Shown in pieces: positions 1-6,350 of a stretch of 7,241 bases of DNA (position 1 is the first letter of the stretch; each line of letters begins with the position of its first letter). Source of the DNA: Pseudomonadota bacterium. Its GTDB lineage: Bacteria; Pseudomonadota; Gammaproteobacteria; Steroidobacterales; Woeseiaceae. Where the stretch lies: contig JADFKA010000086.1 in the NCBI GenBank assembly GCA_022565135.1, positions 1-7,241 on the forward strand, in the 5' to 3' direction. The position numbers and the translations under genes are program-made. Below the pieces are notes generated by a model, which was given only the letters and a program-made list of their open reading frames with translations, was not told the DNA's origin and made no database searches.

Positions 1-33
1 GTCCTGGACATCGATTGTGGGTGATTGCGGCAA
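1..33 (-). CDS. Possible start of a divergent gene (candidate queG), partial
   Basis: On the minus strand a TTG codon at 33-31 opens a frame that stays open to the window edge (11 codons: TTG, then PQSPTIDVQD). A Shine-Dalgarno-like GAGGAA (45-40) sits six bases upstream of it, and a TATACT -10-like box lies further upstream (61-56). In E. coli the gene divergent to nnr (yjeF) is queG, the epoxyqueuosine reductase, so queG is the natural guess. Ten residues are far too few to identify a protein, and a minus-strand ATG at 11-9 in another frame is an alternative start. The support is positional only. Confidence 0.3.
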   Translation of the reverse strand, partial: MPQSPTIDVQD

Positions 34-63
34 TTCAGATTCCTCGTCCGGCCACAGTATAAT
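34..63 (+). promoter_or_regulatory. Promoter of nnr-tsaE, probably leaderless
   Basis: A perfect sigma70 -10 hexamer TATAAT lies at 58-63. A weak -35 candidate TTCAGA (34-39, four of six matches) sits 18 bases upstream. Transcription would be expected to begin about seven bases past the -10, at 70-71, which is the A of the nnr start codon or the base before it. No Shine-Dalgarno sequence lies between the -10 and the ATG. Together these suggest a leaderless or almost leaderless mRNA. This is inferred from spacing only. Confidence 0.6.
56..61 (-). promoter_or_regulatory. Divergent -10-like element overlapping the nnr -10
   Basis: Read on the minus strand, 61-56 is TATACT, five of six matches to the sigma70 -10 consensus, and it shares four base pairs with the plus-strand TATAAT at 58-63. 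A start about seven bases downstream would fall near 49, just ahead of the minus-strand GAGGAA (45-40) and TTG (33-31). I found no convincing -35 for this direction. Confidence 0.35.
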
Positions 64-70
64 CGCTGCA

Positions 71-1546
71 ATGACAAACTTACCCGACGAAATTTATTCC
101 GTAGCCACCGTGCGCGAAATCGACCGCGCTGCCATCGAAGATGCGGGTATACCGGGTTACACACTGATGACCCGGGCAGGCACTGCGGCGGTCAGCGAGG
201 CGCGTAACCGATATCCCGAGGCGCAGCGATGGCAAGTGCTCTGCGGTGCGGGTAACAACGCCGGGGATGGCTACGTCGTGGCCAGGCTCCTGGCCAACGA
301 GGGCATCGTCGTCTCGGTGATTACGCTCGTCGATCCCGAATCGCTCAAGGGCGATGCAGCGACCGCCTACGGGGATTTTGCGGCCGCAGGCGGTGTCGCC
401 GTACCGTGGTCAGGAGAGCTCGATGCGTCAGCTGACCTGATTGTGGATGCGATGCTTGGCAGCGGCCTGACGCGCGATGTAGCGGGGCAGTTTGCGGCCG
501 CTGTGGCAGCGATCAACGACCACCCAGGTGTAATCCTGTCGCTGGATATCCCAACCGGATTGCACGGTGATTCGGGTGTCGCTCTGGGGTGTGCCGTGCA
601 GGCTGATTTGACCGTGACATTCGTTGCCTGCAAGACCGGTTTATTTCTCGATGAGGGCCCCGATCTTTGCGGTGAGGTCGTGCTTGCGGACCTGGGTATC
701 GCCCGTGAGTGCTGGGCGCACAGCGTGGCTGAGTTTCGGCGCATGAATGCGCACAGGACACGCGCGTGGTTACCGCAGCGCCGCCGATCTGCACACAAAG
801 GCGACTTCGGTCATGTGCTCGTGGTCGGGGGTGGTGCCGGCATGCCAGGCGCCGTACGTCTGTGTGCTGAGGCGGCGCTGCGATCTGGCGCAGGGCGTGT
901 CAGTGTTGCTACGGATCCGGTGCATGCATCGATCATCGTTGCTTCCTGTCCCGAGTTGATGTCGCATGCGATCAAGAAGGCCGGGGACCTCGAACCACTG
1001 CTTGAAAAAGCCAGCGTCATCGCATTCGGTCCGGGTCTGGGTCGGTCCGCGTGGGCCGCGAAACTCGTTGCGATGCTCAGGGACGACGAGCACCCGTCGG
1101 TCTGGGACGCGGACGCACTGAATTGGCTTGCCGAGTCACCCGCACAGGTTGCCAATCGCGTAATAACTCCGCATCCAGGAGAGGCCGGTACCTTGCTGAA
1201 GTCCACCACCGCCGACGTTCAAGGCGACCGCAGGGCGGCGCTCGCGAAGCTGCACGAACGCTATGGCGGCGTGGTAATCCTCAAAGGTGCGGGATCGCTG
1301 GTGACGAGTGCGGCCGGCGTCCCCTGGCTGTGTACCTCGGGAAATCCCGGCATGGCCGCAGCTGGCATGGGAGATGTACTGACCGGCATTGTTGCGGCGT
1401 TGATCGCACAGGGGCTTTCTGTCGAGGCTGCGGCCGTAGCCGGTGTCGAGGTGCATGCGCGGGCAGGCGACCGGGCGGCCGCGTCGGGCGAACGTGGTCT
1501 GCTGGCGTCGGACCTGCTGGCCGAGATCAGAGGCGTTATCAATTGA
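71..1546 (+). CDS. nnr: Bifunctional NAD(P)H-hydrate epimerase / ADP-dependent NAD(P)H-hydrate dehydratase
   Basis: This enzyme repairs NADH and NADPH damaged by hydration. The N-terminal YjeF_N domain (about residues 10-215) interconverts the R and S hydrates, and the C-terminal ribokinase-like domain (about 230-490) dehydrates the S form using ADP. Visible motifs in the first domain are GAGNNAGDGYV (59-69), VDAMLGSGL (125-133, with the likely catalytic Asp127) and LDIPTGL (158-164). In the second domain they are KGDFGHVLVVGG (243-254), FGPGLG (319-324), DADAL (346-350), TPHPGEAG (366-373) and the anion hole with catalytic Asp, GMGDVLTG (432-439, Asp435). The length of 491 residues is close to E. 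coli Nnr. I chose ATG 71 because the protein then begins at the family's usual N terminus and sits just after the TATAAT box. A GTG at 17 in the same frame would add 18 unlikely residues and lies upstream of that promoter. The stop overlaps the tsaE start, so the two are probably translationally coupled. Confidence 0.96.
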   Translation: MTNLPDEIYSVATVREIDRAAIEDAGIPGYTLMTRAGTAAVSEARNRYPEAQRWQVLCGAGNNAGDGYVVARLLANEGIVVSVITLVDPESLKGDAATAYGDFAAAGGVAVPWSGELDASADLIVDAMLGSGLTRDVAGQFAAAVAAINDHPGVILSLDIPTGLHGDSGVALGCAVQADLTVTFVACKTGLFLDEGPDLCGEVVLADLGIARECWAHSVAEFRRMNAHRTRAWLPQRRRSAHKGDFGHVLVVGGGAGMPGAVRLCAEAALRSGAGRVSVATDPVHASIIVASCPELMSHAIKKAGDLEPLLEKASVIAFGPGLGRSAWAAKLVAMLRDDEHPSVWDADALNWLAESPAQVANRVITPHPGEAGTLLKSTTADVQGDRRAALAKLHERYGGVVILKGAGSLVTSAAGVPWLCTSGNPGMAAAGMGDVLTGIVAALIAQGLSVEAAAVAGVEVHARAGDRAAASGERGLLASDLLAEIRGVIN

Positions 1547-1548
1547 TG
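1544..1548 (+). other. Stop-start overlap coupling nnr to tsaE
   Basis: The bases TGATG contain the nnr stop TGA (1544-1546) and the tsaE start ATG (1546-1548). Such one-base overlaps are typical of translational coupling, where the terminating ribosome re-initiates on the next gene. Confidence 0.85.
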
Positions 1549-2022
1549 CAGTTGCAGCTTGCCGACGCTGGCGCGACCGCGGCGCTTGCCGAGCGTGTTT
1601 TTGGCCTGTTGCCCGACGATACATCGGGCTGGATACTGTTGCTCGAGGGCGAACTCGGCAGCGGCAAGTCGACATTTGCACGCGCGATGATTGTGAAAAT
1701 GGGGCACTCGGGCCCGGTGCCGAGCCCCACCTATACGCTGGTCGAGCCCTACCGGCTCGCCGGGCGAATTATCTACCACGTTGATCTTTATAGAGTGACC
1801 GCCGAGGATGAGTTGCGCTACCTCGGCTGGAGCGAGCTCGACGACGGCTTGCGGATCGTCGAATGGCCGGACCGGGTTCCTGCCCTGCGGCAACAGGCTG
1901 ATATCTGCATCGAACTGCGCTATGCAGGCTCCGGCCGCGCAGCTGATATTGACGGGCTGAGCGCTCGGGGCAGGCAGCTGGTGGCAAAACTCGACGCCAT
2001 CACGACCTCGCTGCAAGATTAA
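1546..2022 (+). CDS. tsaE: tRNA threonylcarbamoyladenosine biosynthesis ATPase TsaE
   Basis: TsaE is the P-loop ATPase that works with the TsaB-TsaD complex to make t6A at position 37 of tRNAs reading ANN codons; it acts in the cytoplasm. The 158-residue product matches the usual size (E. coli YjeE is about 153). Visible motifs are Walker A GELGSGKST (35-43), the switch-like SPTYTLVEPY (60-69), the Walker B-like strand IYHVDLYR (76-83, Asp80) and the family signature IVEWPDR (104-110). The ATG shares its first base with the TGA stop of nnr (TGATG, 1544-1548), which favours translational re-initiation. The only ribosome-binding-like sequence is AGAGG (1529-1533), 12 bases upstream, rather far. 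An in-frame open stretch reaches back to 1051 inside nnr, but that is a shadow of nnr. Confidence 0.95.
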   Translation: MQLQLADAGATAALAERVFGLLPDDTSGWILLLEGELGSGKSTFARAMIVKMGHSGPVPSPTYTLVEPYRLAGRIIYHVDLYRVTAEDELRYLGWSELDDGLRIVEWPDRVPALRQQADICIELRYAGSGRAADIDGLSARGRQLVAKLDAITTSLQD

Positions 2023-2059
2023 CAAAGTGCGATATCTTTCTAATTTTGAAACAAAAATC

Positions 2060-2087
2060 TTGGCTTTTCCCGGTAAAATCGTATACT
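2060..2087 (+). promoter_or_regulatory. Promoter candidate for amiB
   Basis: The 86-base gap between tsaE and amiB (2023-2108) is notably AT-rich compared with its surroundings. It holds TTGGCT (2060-2065) and TATACT (2082-2087) with 16 bases between them, a good sigma70 match. Runs of A and T at 2041-2058, just upstream, could act as an UP element. The predicted start is near 2094, leaving a leader of about 15 bases. A second -10-like box, CATAAT (2095-2100), ends eight bases before the amiB ATG and could give an almost leaderless transcript. No terminator hairpin is visible after tsaE, so read-through is also likely. Confidence 0.55.
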
Positions 2088-2108
2088 TGCCGGACATAAT
2101 CCCGACTG

Positions 2109-3449
2109 ATGAGCGATTCTGTCTCGATGCCCTGCCGACGCCTGTTTCTGACTGCACTTCTGACCCTGCTCTCGGTAGCGGCACAATCTGCAACGACGAT
2201 TGAAAACATTCGTGTCTGGGCCGAAAACGGCAAAACCCGGGTTGTACTCGATCTAAGCAACCCCGCTGATCACAACATATTCACTTTGCGTGGGCCGGAT
2301 CGCCTCGTCGTGGATCTAAAAGATGCGCGCCTGGCCAGGTCGCTGAAGAACTTGCCCGACGGCGTCGGCTCGGTCAGCTCGATTCGCAGCGGCGTACGCG
2401 CCAATGGTCAGCTGCGGATCGTATTGGACCTCAATGAATATATTCGGTCGCGCAGCTTTACGGCCGGGCCGAATAGTCAATACGGCGATCGCCTCGTCAT
2501 CGATTTACAGCGCGCAGGCCCCTTGCAGCCGGTCAAACGGGCGTCAGAAAGATACAAACCGGGTCGCGACATTCTCATTGCCGTGGATCCCGGCCACGGT
2601 GGGCACGATCCTGGCGCGGTAGGTAAGGCCAGGACGAAAGAGAAAGATATTGCGCTGGCGATTGCCCGTAACCTGGCCGCACGCATCAATGCCGAGCACG
2701 GCATGAAGGCGCTTCTCATTCGCAATGGCGATTATTTTGTCGGTCATCGCGAGCGTATGCAAATCGCGAGGCGCAACAACGCGGATATGTTCATATCGAT
2801 CCATGCGGATGCGGTCGATGATCGCCGCGCCAACGGTGCTACCGTGTACACGTTGTCGACTCAGGGTGCCAGTGATGAAGAGGCGCGGTTGCTGGCTGAG
2901 CGCGAGAATGCCTCGGTACAGGTTGGTGGCGTGTCATTGGACGACAAGGACGTGGTGCTGGCCTCCGTGTTGCTGGATCTGTCGCAGAACGCGGCACTGA
3001 GTGCCAGTCTGGATATCGGCTCAAAGGTTCTTGGCGAGCTGGCGAGAATCGTGAAAGTACGCCGCCGTACGGTGCAACAGGCGGGTCTGATTGTTTTGAA
3101 GTCACCGGACATGCCTTCGATACTGGTCGAGACGGCCTACATTTCAAATCCGACCGAGGAGAGGTTGCTCCGGGATCGCCGGCATCAGGGCAAGTTGGCA
3201 AATGCCATACTCGCGGGAATCCGCAACTATTACTACACGAATGCGCCACCGGATACGCAAATCGCCATGGATGTGCGCCGCAAACCCGGTGGCCAGGTCA
3301 GGCATGTCATCGCCCGCGGCGACACGCTCTCGCAGATCGCTGAGCGCTACAACGTCAGTACCGCTGCGATCCGTGCGCTAAACAGATTGCACAGCGACAG
3401 CATTCGCATCGGCCAGACACTGTCCATTCCGATCTTTTCGGGCACCTGA
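2109..3449 (+). CDS. amiB: N-acetylmuramoyl-L-alanine amidase AmiB, with AMIN and LysM domains
   Basis: This periplasmic zinc amidase cuts the bond between N-acetylmuramic acid and the stem peptide to split septal peptidoglycan during cell separation. The 446-residue product has a signal peptide (MPCRR, then a hydrophobic stretch at 12-28, cleavage likely between 24 and 28), a septum-targeting AMIN domain (about 30-135), an Amidase_3 domain (about 154-375) and a C-terminal LysM peptidoglycan-binding domain (about 398-442). Zinc ligands are His163 (DPGHGG), Glu178 (KEKD) and His232 (SIHAD), and the catalytic Glu341 is in ETAY. The segment from about 255 to 310 matches the inserted helix that blocks the active site in AmiB until an EnvC- or NlpD-type LytM activator binds. 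The LysM domain is shared with Pseudomonas and Vibrio AmiB; E. coli AmiB lacks it. No Shine-Dalgarno precedes the ATG at 2109. An in-frame ATG at 2127 (residue 7) is an alternative start that would still keep the signal peptide. Confidence 0.95.
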   Translation: MSDSVSMPCRRLFLTALLTLLSVAAQSATTIENIRVWAENGKTRVVLDLSNPADHNIFTLRGPDRLVVDLKDARLARSLKNLPDGVGSVSSIRSGVRANGQLRIVLDLNEYIRSRSFTAGPNSQYGDRLVIDLQRAGPLQPVKRASERYKPGRDILIAVDPGHGGHDPGAVGKARTKEKDIALAIARNLAARINAEHGMKALLIRNGDYFVGHRERMQIARRNNADMFISIHADAVDDRRANGATVYTLSTQGASDEEARLLAERENASVQVGGVSLDDKDVVLASVLLDLSQNAALSASLDIGSKVLGELARIVKVRRRTVQQAGLIVLKSPDMPSILVETAYISNPTEERLLRDRRHQGKLANAILAGIRNYYYTNAPPDTQIAMDVRRKPGGQVRHVIARGDTLSQIAERYNVSTAAIRALNRLHSDSIRIGQTLSIPIFSGT

Positions 3450-3451
3450 TT

Positions 3452-3509
3452 TCCACAGCACAAGACTTTTCGTCGCCGTTTTGAAAAAATGGCGGGTTGT
3501 TACTGTGGA
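3452..3509 (+). repeat. Inverted repeat in the amiB-mutL gap
   Basis: TCCACAG (3452-3458) and CTGTGGA (3503-3509) are exact reverse complements, seven bases each, separated by 44 bases. With one mismatch, the left arm also fits the DnaA-box pattern TTWTNCACA (3449-3457). The right arm fits it on the other strand with two mismatches (3504-3512). The 74-base gap also has a TTGAAA (3481-3486) without a well-spaced -10, and a weak -10-like GATACT (3513-3518) five bases before mutL. The repeat itself is certain; any function is not. Confidence 0.4.
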
Positions 3510-3523
3510 TCCGATACTCAAAC

Positions 3524-5290
3524 ATGCCGATACAACAATTGCCCAGTCACCTGATCAATCAGATCGCCGCCGGCGAGGTAGTCGAGCGTCCGGCATCGGT
3601 GGTCAAAGAGCTTGTTGAAAATAGCCTGGATGCGGGCGCCAATACGCTGCAGGTGGATATTGTGGCGGGTGGCCAGAAGCTGATCCGCGTTCGCGACGAC
3701 GGTGCTGGTATTCCGAAAGACGAGTTGCAGCTCGCGCTGTCGCGACACGCAACGAGCAAAATCTCAAGTCTCGACGACCTTGAGGCGGTCGTATCCCTCG
3801 GGTTTCGCGGCGAAGCTCTTCCCAGCATTGCAGCAGTCGCGCGGCTTACCCTGTGCTCCCATGCGGCTGACGCGCAGTCGGCCTGGCAGATTGAGGTGGA
3901 TGGCGGAGAAATCAGTGCAGCACGCCCCGCGGCACATCCGATCGGTACCACGGTTGCAGTGCACGATCTCTTCTACAACACGCCGGCCAGGCGACGATTT
4001 CTGCGCACCGAGAGAACGGAGTTCGGCCACATCGAGAAGTGGCTGCGGCGACTGGCATTGTCCCGGCCCGATGTCGCGTTCACGATGACACACAATCGGC
4101 GCACCGTATTGCAACTGCCGTCGGCCCGGACCCCGGAGCAGCGACTGGCGCGTATTGCGAAAATCTATGGTGCGGCTTTCGCAGATCAGGCGCTGTACCT
4201 CGACTACGAAACGGATGGCATCGCGCTGTCCGGCTGGATAAGTTTACCGACGTTCAATCGCAGCCAGCCCGACATGCAATTCTGGTTCGTCAATGGCCGC
4301 AGCATCACGGACAAGACGCTGGCGCATGCTGCCCGACATGCGTACCGGGATGTGCTGTTTCATGGCCGGTATCCTGCCTACGCCCTGAGCCTGACAATGG
4401 ATCCGGCCGTTGTCGACTCCAATGCGCACCCGGCAAAACACGAAATTCGATTTCGCGATGGACGACGTGTTCACGGCGTGGTGACACAGGCTCTGGAGGT
4501 CGCGTTACGGGATACGCGACCCGGTGCTCCTGGCCCCTCGCCAGCGGCAGTCTCGAGCGAGCCTGCCTACAAACAGGGAGCAATGCACTTTCAGGGCGCG
4601 TATCGGCCCGGTAGTGGAGCGATCGGGGAAACCCTCGCGGCCTATCGGACCATGGCAGCAGGCGCAACCTCGGCGGCAGTTCATGCCGATACCGGCCCTG
4701 CGGATATTCCGCCGCTCGGTTTCGCCGTCGCACAACTCGCCGGTACCTATGTGCTGGCCGAAAACCGCGAAGGTCTTGTCGTGATTGACATGCATGCGGC
4801 GCATGAGCGAATTCTTTACGAAAAACTGAAACGCGGTTTCGACGACAAAGCCGTTGTGCGGCAGCCGTTGCTGGTGCCGATAACCATCGCCGTCTCGGCA
4901 GGCGAAGCGGAGCTTGTTGAGCAATCCACGGATTTGCTGGAAAAGCTCGGTCTCGTCATCGACCGTGCCGGCCCGACGAGTGTCGTGGTTCGGGAGGTGC
5001 CGGCGCTGCTGCGAGATTCTGACGCTGAAGCCCTGGCTCGAGATGTGCTGGCCGATCTCGCGCAGGTCGGGCAGAGCAATCGAATCGAGGACGCTTGCCT
5101 CGACACCCTGGCGACAATGGCTTGCCACCATTCAGTGCGGGCCAATCGATTGCTGACACTCGATGAAATGAATGCGCTGATGCGTGAGATGGAAACGACC
5201 GATCATGCCGATCAATGCAATCATGGCCGGCCGACCTGGATGGCGATCACAATGGCTGATCTGGACCGACTGTTCCTGCGCGGCCGTTAA
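3524..5290 (+). CDS. mutL: DNA mismatch repair protein MutL, endonuclease type
   Basis: MutL couples mismatch recognition by MutS to strand incision and excision. The N-terminal GHKL ATPase spans about 1-330, with Glu29 and Asn33 (VENSLDAGA, 31-39), DDGAGI (58-63), GFRGEALPSI (93-102), GTT (141-143) and LFYNTPAR (149-156). After a proline- and alanine-rich linker (about 331-395), the C-terminal domain (396-588) holds DMHAAHERILYE (422-433), which fits the metal-binding nuclease motif DQHA(X)2E(X)4E with Met in place of Gln. It also has ACHHSVRA (533-540) and CNHGRP (565-570), the other metal-site motifs. E. coli MutL lacks these motifs and depends on MutH; Pseudomonas and Neisseria MutL have the same DMHA form and nick DNA themselves. 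The length of 588 is slightly below the 615 of E. coli. ATG 3524 gives the family's usual N terminus; an in-frame TTG at 3497 would add nine residues. No Shine-Dalgarno is visible. Confidence 0.96.
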   Translation: MPIQQLPSHLINQIAAGEVVERPASVVKELVENSLDAGANTLQVDIVAGGQKLIRVRDDGAGIPKDELQLALSRHATSKISSLDDLEAVVSLGFRGEALPSIAAVARLTLCSHAADAQSAWQIEVDGGEISAARPAAHPIGTTVAVHDLFYNTPARRRFLRTERTEFGHIEKWLRRLALSRPDVAFTMTHNRRTVLQLPSARTPEQRLARIAKIYGAAFADQALYLDYETDGIALSGWISLPTFNRSQPDMQFWFVNGRSITDKTLAHAARHAYRDVLFHGRYPAYALSLTMDPAVVDSNAHPAKHEIRFRDGRRVHGVVTQALEVALRDTRPGAPGPSPAAVSSEPAYKQGAMHFQGAYRPGSGAIGETLAAYRTMAAGATSAAVHADTGPADIPPLGFAVAQLAGTYVLAENREGLVVIDMHAAHERILYEKLKRGFDDKAVVRQPLLVPITIAVSAGEAELVEQSTDLLEKLGLVIDRAGPTSVVVREVPALLRDSDAEALARDVLADLAQVGQSNRIEDACLDTLATMACHHSVRANRLLTLDEMNALMREMETTDHADQCNHGRPTWMAITMADLDRLFLRGR

Positions 5291-5298
5291 GTCCTGTC

Positions 5299-6234
5299 GT
5301 GGCAAAAATTGCCGTATGCCTGATGGGTCCGACCGCGTCCCGTAAGACGGACATTGCCGTCAGTCTGTGCAGGCGATTTCCGTTCGACATCATCAGCGTC
5401 GATTCTGCGCTCGTGTATCGCGGCATGGATATTGGTACTGCGAGGCCCAATGCCGAAACTCTGCGTCGCGCGCCGCATCGCTTGATCGATATTCGCGATC
5501 CGGAAGACACTTACTCGGCCGGCGACTTCGTTCGCGACGCGCGCATCGAAATGGGTCGGATCGGCGCCGCCGGCCGCATACCATTGCTTGTCGGCGGCAC
5601 AATGATGTATTTCCGCGCATTGACCGGTGGGATCGCTGCGCTACCGACCGCAGATGACCGTATTCGCGCGCAAATCGATGCCGATGCGGACCAGCGCGGT
5701 TGGCCCGCTGTGCACGCCAAGCTGCGCGAAGTAGATCCCGCCGCGGCGGATCGAATCAACCGCAATGACAGCCAGCGCATTCAGCGTGCGCTCGAGGTTT
5801 ACCTCGCCAGCGGCAAGCCATTAACTGCATGGCAAGACGAAGCCTCGCAAAATTCGGCACGGGATGACTGGCGCTACGCCAAGATTGCGTTGCAAATATC
5901 ATCGCGGGAAGTCCTCCACGCGCGTATCGAGCAACGACTGGACGGCATGATTAATAACGGCTTTCTTGAAGAAGTGCAGACACTGCGGCGGCGGCCAGAC
6001 CTCACACGTCGGCAGCCATCGATGCGCGCGGTCGGTTACCGTCAATTCTGGGAGCATGCCGTCGGCGAGTGTTCGCTCGATGAGGCTAAGGCGCAGACGC
6101 TGGCGGCGACACGCCAGCTGGCGAAGCGACAGCTGACCTGGCTCAGAAGTGAAGCGGAATTGACGTCATTCGACCCACTTGAAGCGTGTGCGATTGACGC
6201 CATATCTGCACATCTGGCCGGAAAGTTGTTGTGA
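5299..6234 (+). CDS. miaA: tRNA dimethylallyltransferase MiaA, with altered P-loop
   Basis: MiaA transfers a dimethylallyl group to N6 of A37 in tRNAs reading UNN codons, the first step towards ms2i6A. The 311-residue product is full length (E. coli 316) and keeps the family landmarks: SVDSALVYRGMDIGTARP (33-50, with catalytic Asp35), LLVGGTMMYFRAL (96-108, Thr101), NDSQRIQRALEVY (156-168), SMRAVGYRQFW (241-251) and TRQLAKRQLTWLR (271-283). The odd point is the P-loop, GPTASRKT (10-17): the Gly before the catalytic Lys is Arg15, encoded by CGT at 5341-5343, one base from GGT. The start is taken as GTG 5299, eight bases after the mutL stop. The only nearby ATG (5323) falls inside the first beta strand before the P-loop and would truncate it. 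No Shine-Dalgarno is visible, so translation probably depends on coupling to mutL. The 3' end holds a heat-shock-like promoter for hfq. Confidence 0.94.
   Translation: MAKIAVCLMGPTASRKTDIAVSLCRRFPFDIISVDSALVYRGMDIGTARPNAETLRRAPHRLIDIRDPEDTYSAGDFVRDARIEMGRIGAAGRIPLLVGGTMMYFRALTGGIAALPTADDRIRAQIDADADQRGWPAVHAKLREVDPAAADRINRNDSQRIQRALEVYLASGKPLTAWQDEASQNSARDDWRYAKIALQISSREVLHARIEQRLDGMINNGFLEEVQTLRRRPDLTRRQPSMRAVGYRQFWEHAVGECSLDEAKAQTLAATRQLAKRQLTWLRSEAELTSFDPLEACAIDAISAHLAGKLL
6178..6205 (+). promoter_or_regulatory. Candidate sigma32 (heat-shock) promoter for hfq inside miaA
   Basis: CTTGAAG (6178-6184) and CGCCATAT (6198-6205), with 13 bases between them, each differ at one position from the sigma32 consensus CTTGAAA and CCCCATNT; the spacing is within the known range. 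A transcript would start near 6212 and run about 147 bases before hfq. In E. coli, hfq is known to have a heat-shock promoter within miaA, so the position fits. The elements overlap coding sequence (residues near PLEAC and AISA of MiaA), so chance cannot be excluded. Confidence 0.5.
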
Positions 6235-6261
6235 AATACGGCGTGTAGGGTTTCCGGTCTG

Positions 6262-6270
6262 TGATAGAAT
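6262..6270 (+). promoter_or_regulatory. Extended -10 promoter candidate for hfq
   Basis: TAGAAT (6265-6270) has five of six -10 matches and is preceded by TG at 6262-6263, the extended -10 arrangement (TGnTAGAAT). There is no good -35 at the usual distance, which extended -10 promoters can tolerate. The predicted start is near 6277, giving an hfq leader of about 82 bases. Confidence 0.5.
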
Positions 6271-6294
6271 TTTTGCACGCTTGAGCTGAACACG

Positions 6295-6325
6295 CATGGG
6301 CATCCGGCGCCACCGGATTGCGATG
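6295..6325 (+). other. Stem-loop in the hfq leader
   Basis: ATCCGG (6302-6307) pairs exactly with CCGGAT (6313-6318) around a five-base loop. The stem extends with GC (6300-6301) to GC (6320-6321) past a single bulged T, and then CAT (6295-6297) to ATG (6323-6325) past a small internal loop. It lacks a following T run, so it is not a typical terminator. It ends 19 bases before the ribosome binding site and leaves the stretch from 6326 to the start codon single-stranded. Confidence 0.5.
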
Positions 6326-6338
6326 TTCAATTTCTACT

Positions 6339-6350
6339 AACAATAAGGAG
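6339..6350 (+). promoter_or_regulatory. hfq ribosome binding site with overlapping ARN repeats
   Basis: AAGGAG (6345-6350) is a strong Shine-Dalgarno eight bases before the hfq ATG. Immediately upstream and overlapping it are three triplets AAC, AAT and AAG (6339-6347), which fit the ARN pattern bound by the distal face of Hfq in Gram-negative bacteria. E. coli Hfq is known to repress its own translation by binding its 5' leader. The overlap seen here would allow the same, by inference. Confidence 0.6.

Noticed and set aside
17..70. GTG start at 17 for nnr, adding 18 residues
   Set aside because: The extra segment is unlike the family N terminus, has no ribosome binding site, and overlaps the TATAAT promoter that would transcribe the gene from about 70.
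1051..1545. Upstream extension of the tsaE frame to 1051
   Set aside because: The extra 165 codons lie inside nnr in another frame and are arginine-rich shadow sequence; TsaE homology begins at the ATG at 1546.
1261..2193. Long minus-strand open frame of 310 codons across nnr, tsaE and the amiB start
   Set aside because: It lies opposite three well-conserved genes and its product shows no recognisable domain. Long antisense frames are expected in GC-rich coding DNA.
3497..3523. TTG start for mutL
   Set aside because: It would add nine residues (MLLWIRYSN) not seen in the family, whereas ATG 3524 gives the standard start ahead of INQIAAGEVV.
4505..5131. Minus-strand open frame of 208 codons inside mutL
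   Set aside because: It is fully antisense to the MutL linker and nuclease domain and has no recognisable motif; it is a shadow frame.
6295..6325. Rho-independent terminator between miaA and hfq
   Set aside because: The hairpin is real but no T run follows it; the sequence continues into the hfq ribosome binding site, so a leader structure is more likely.
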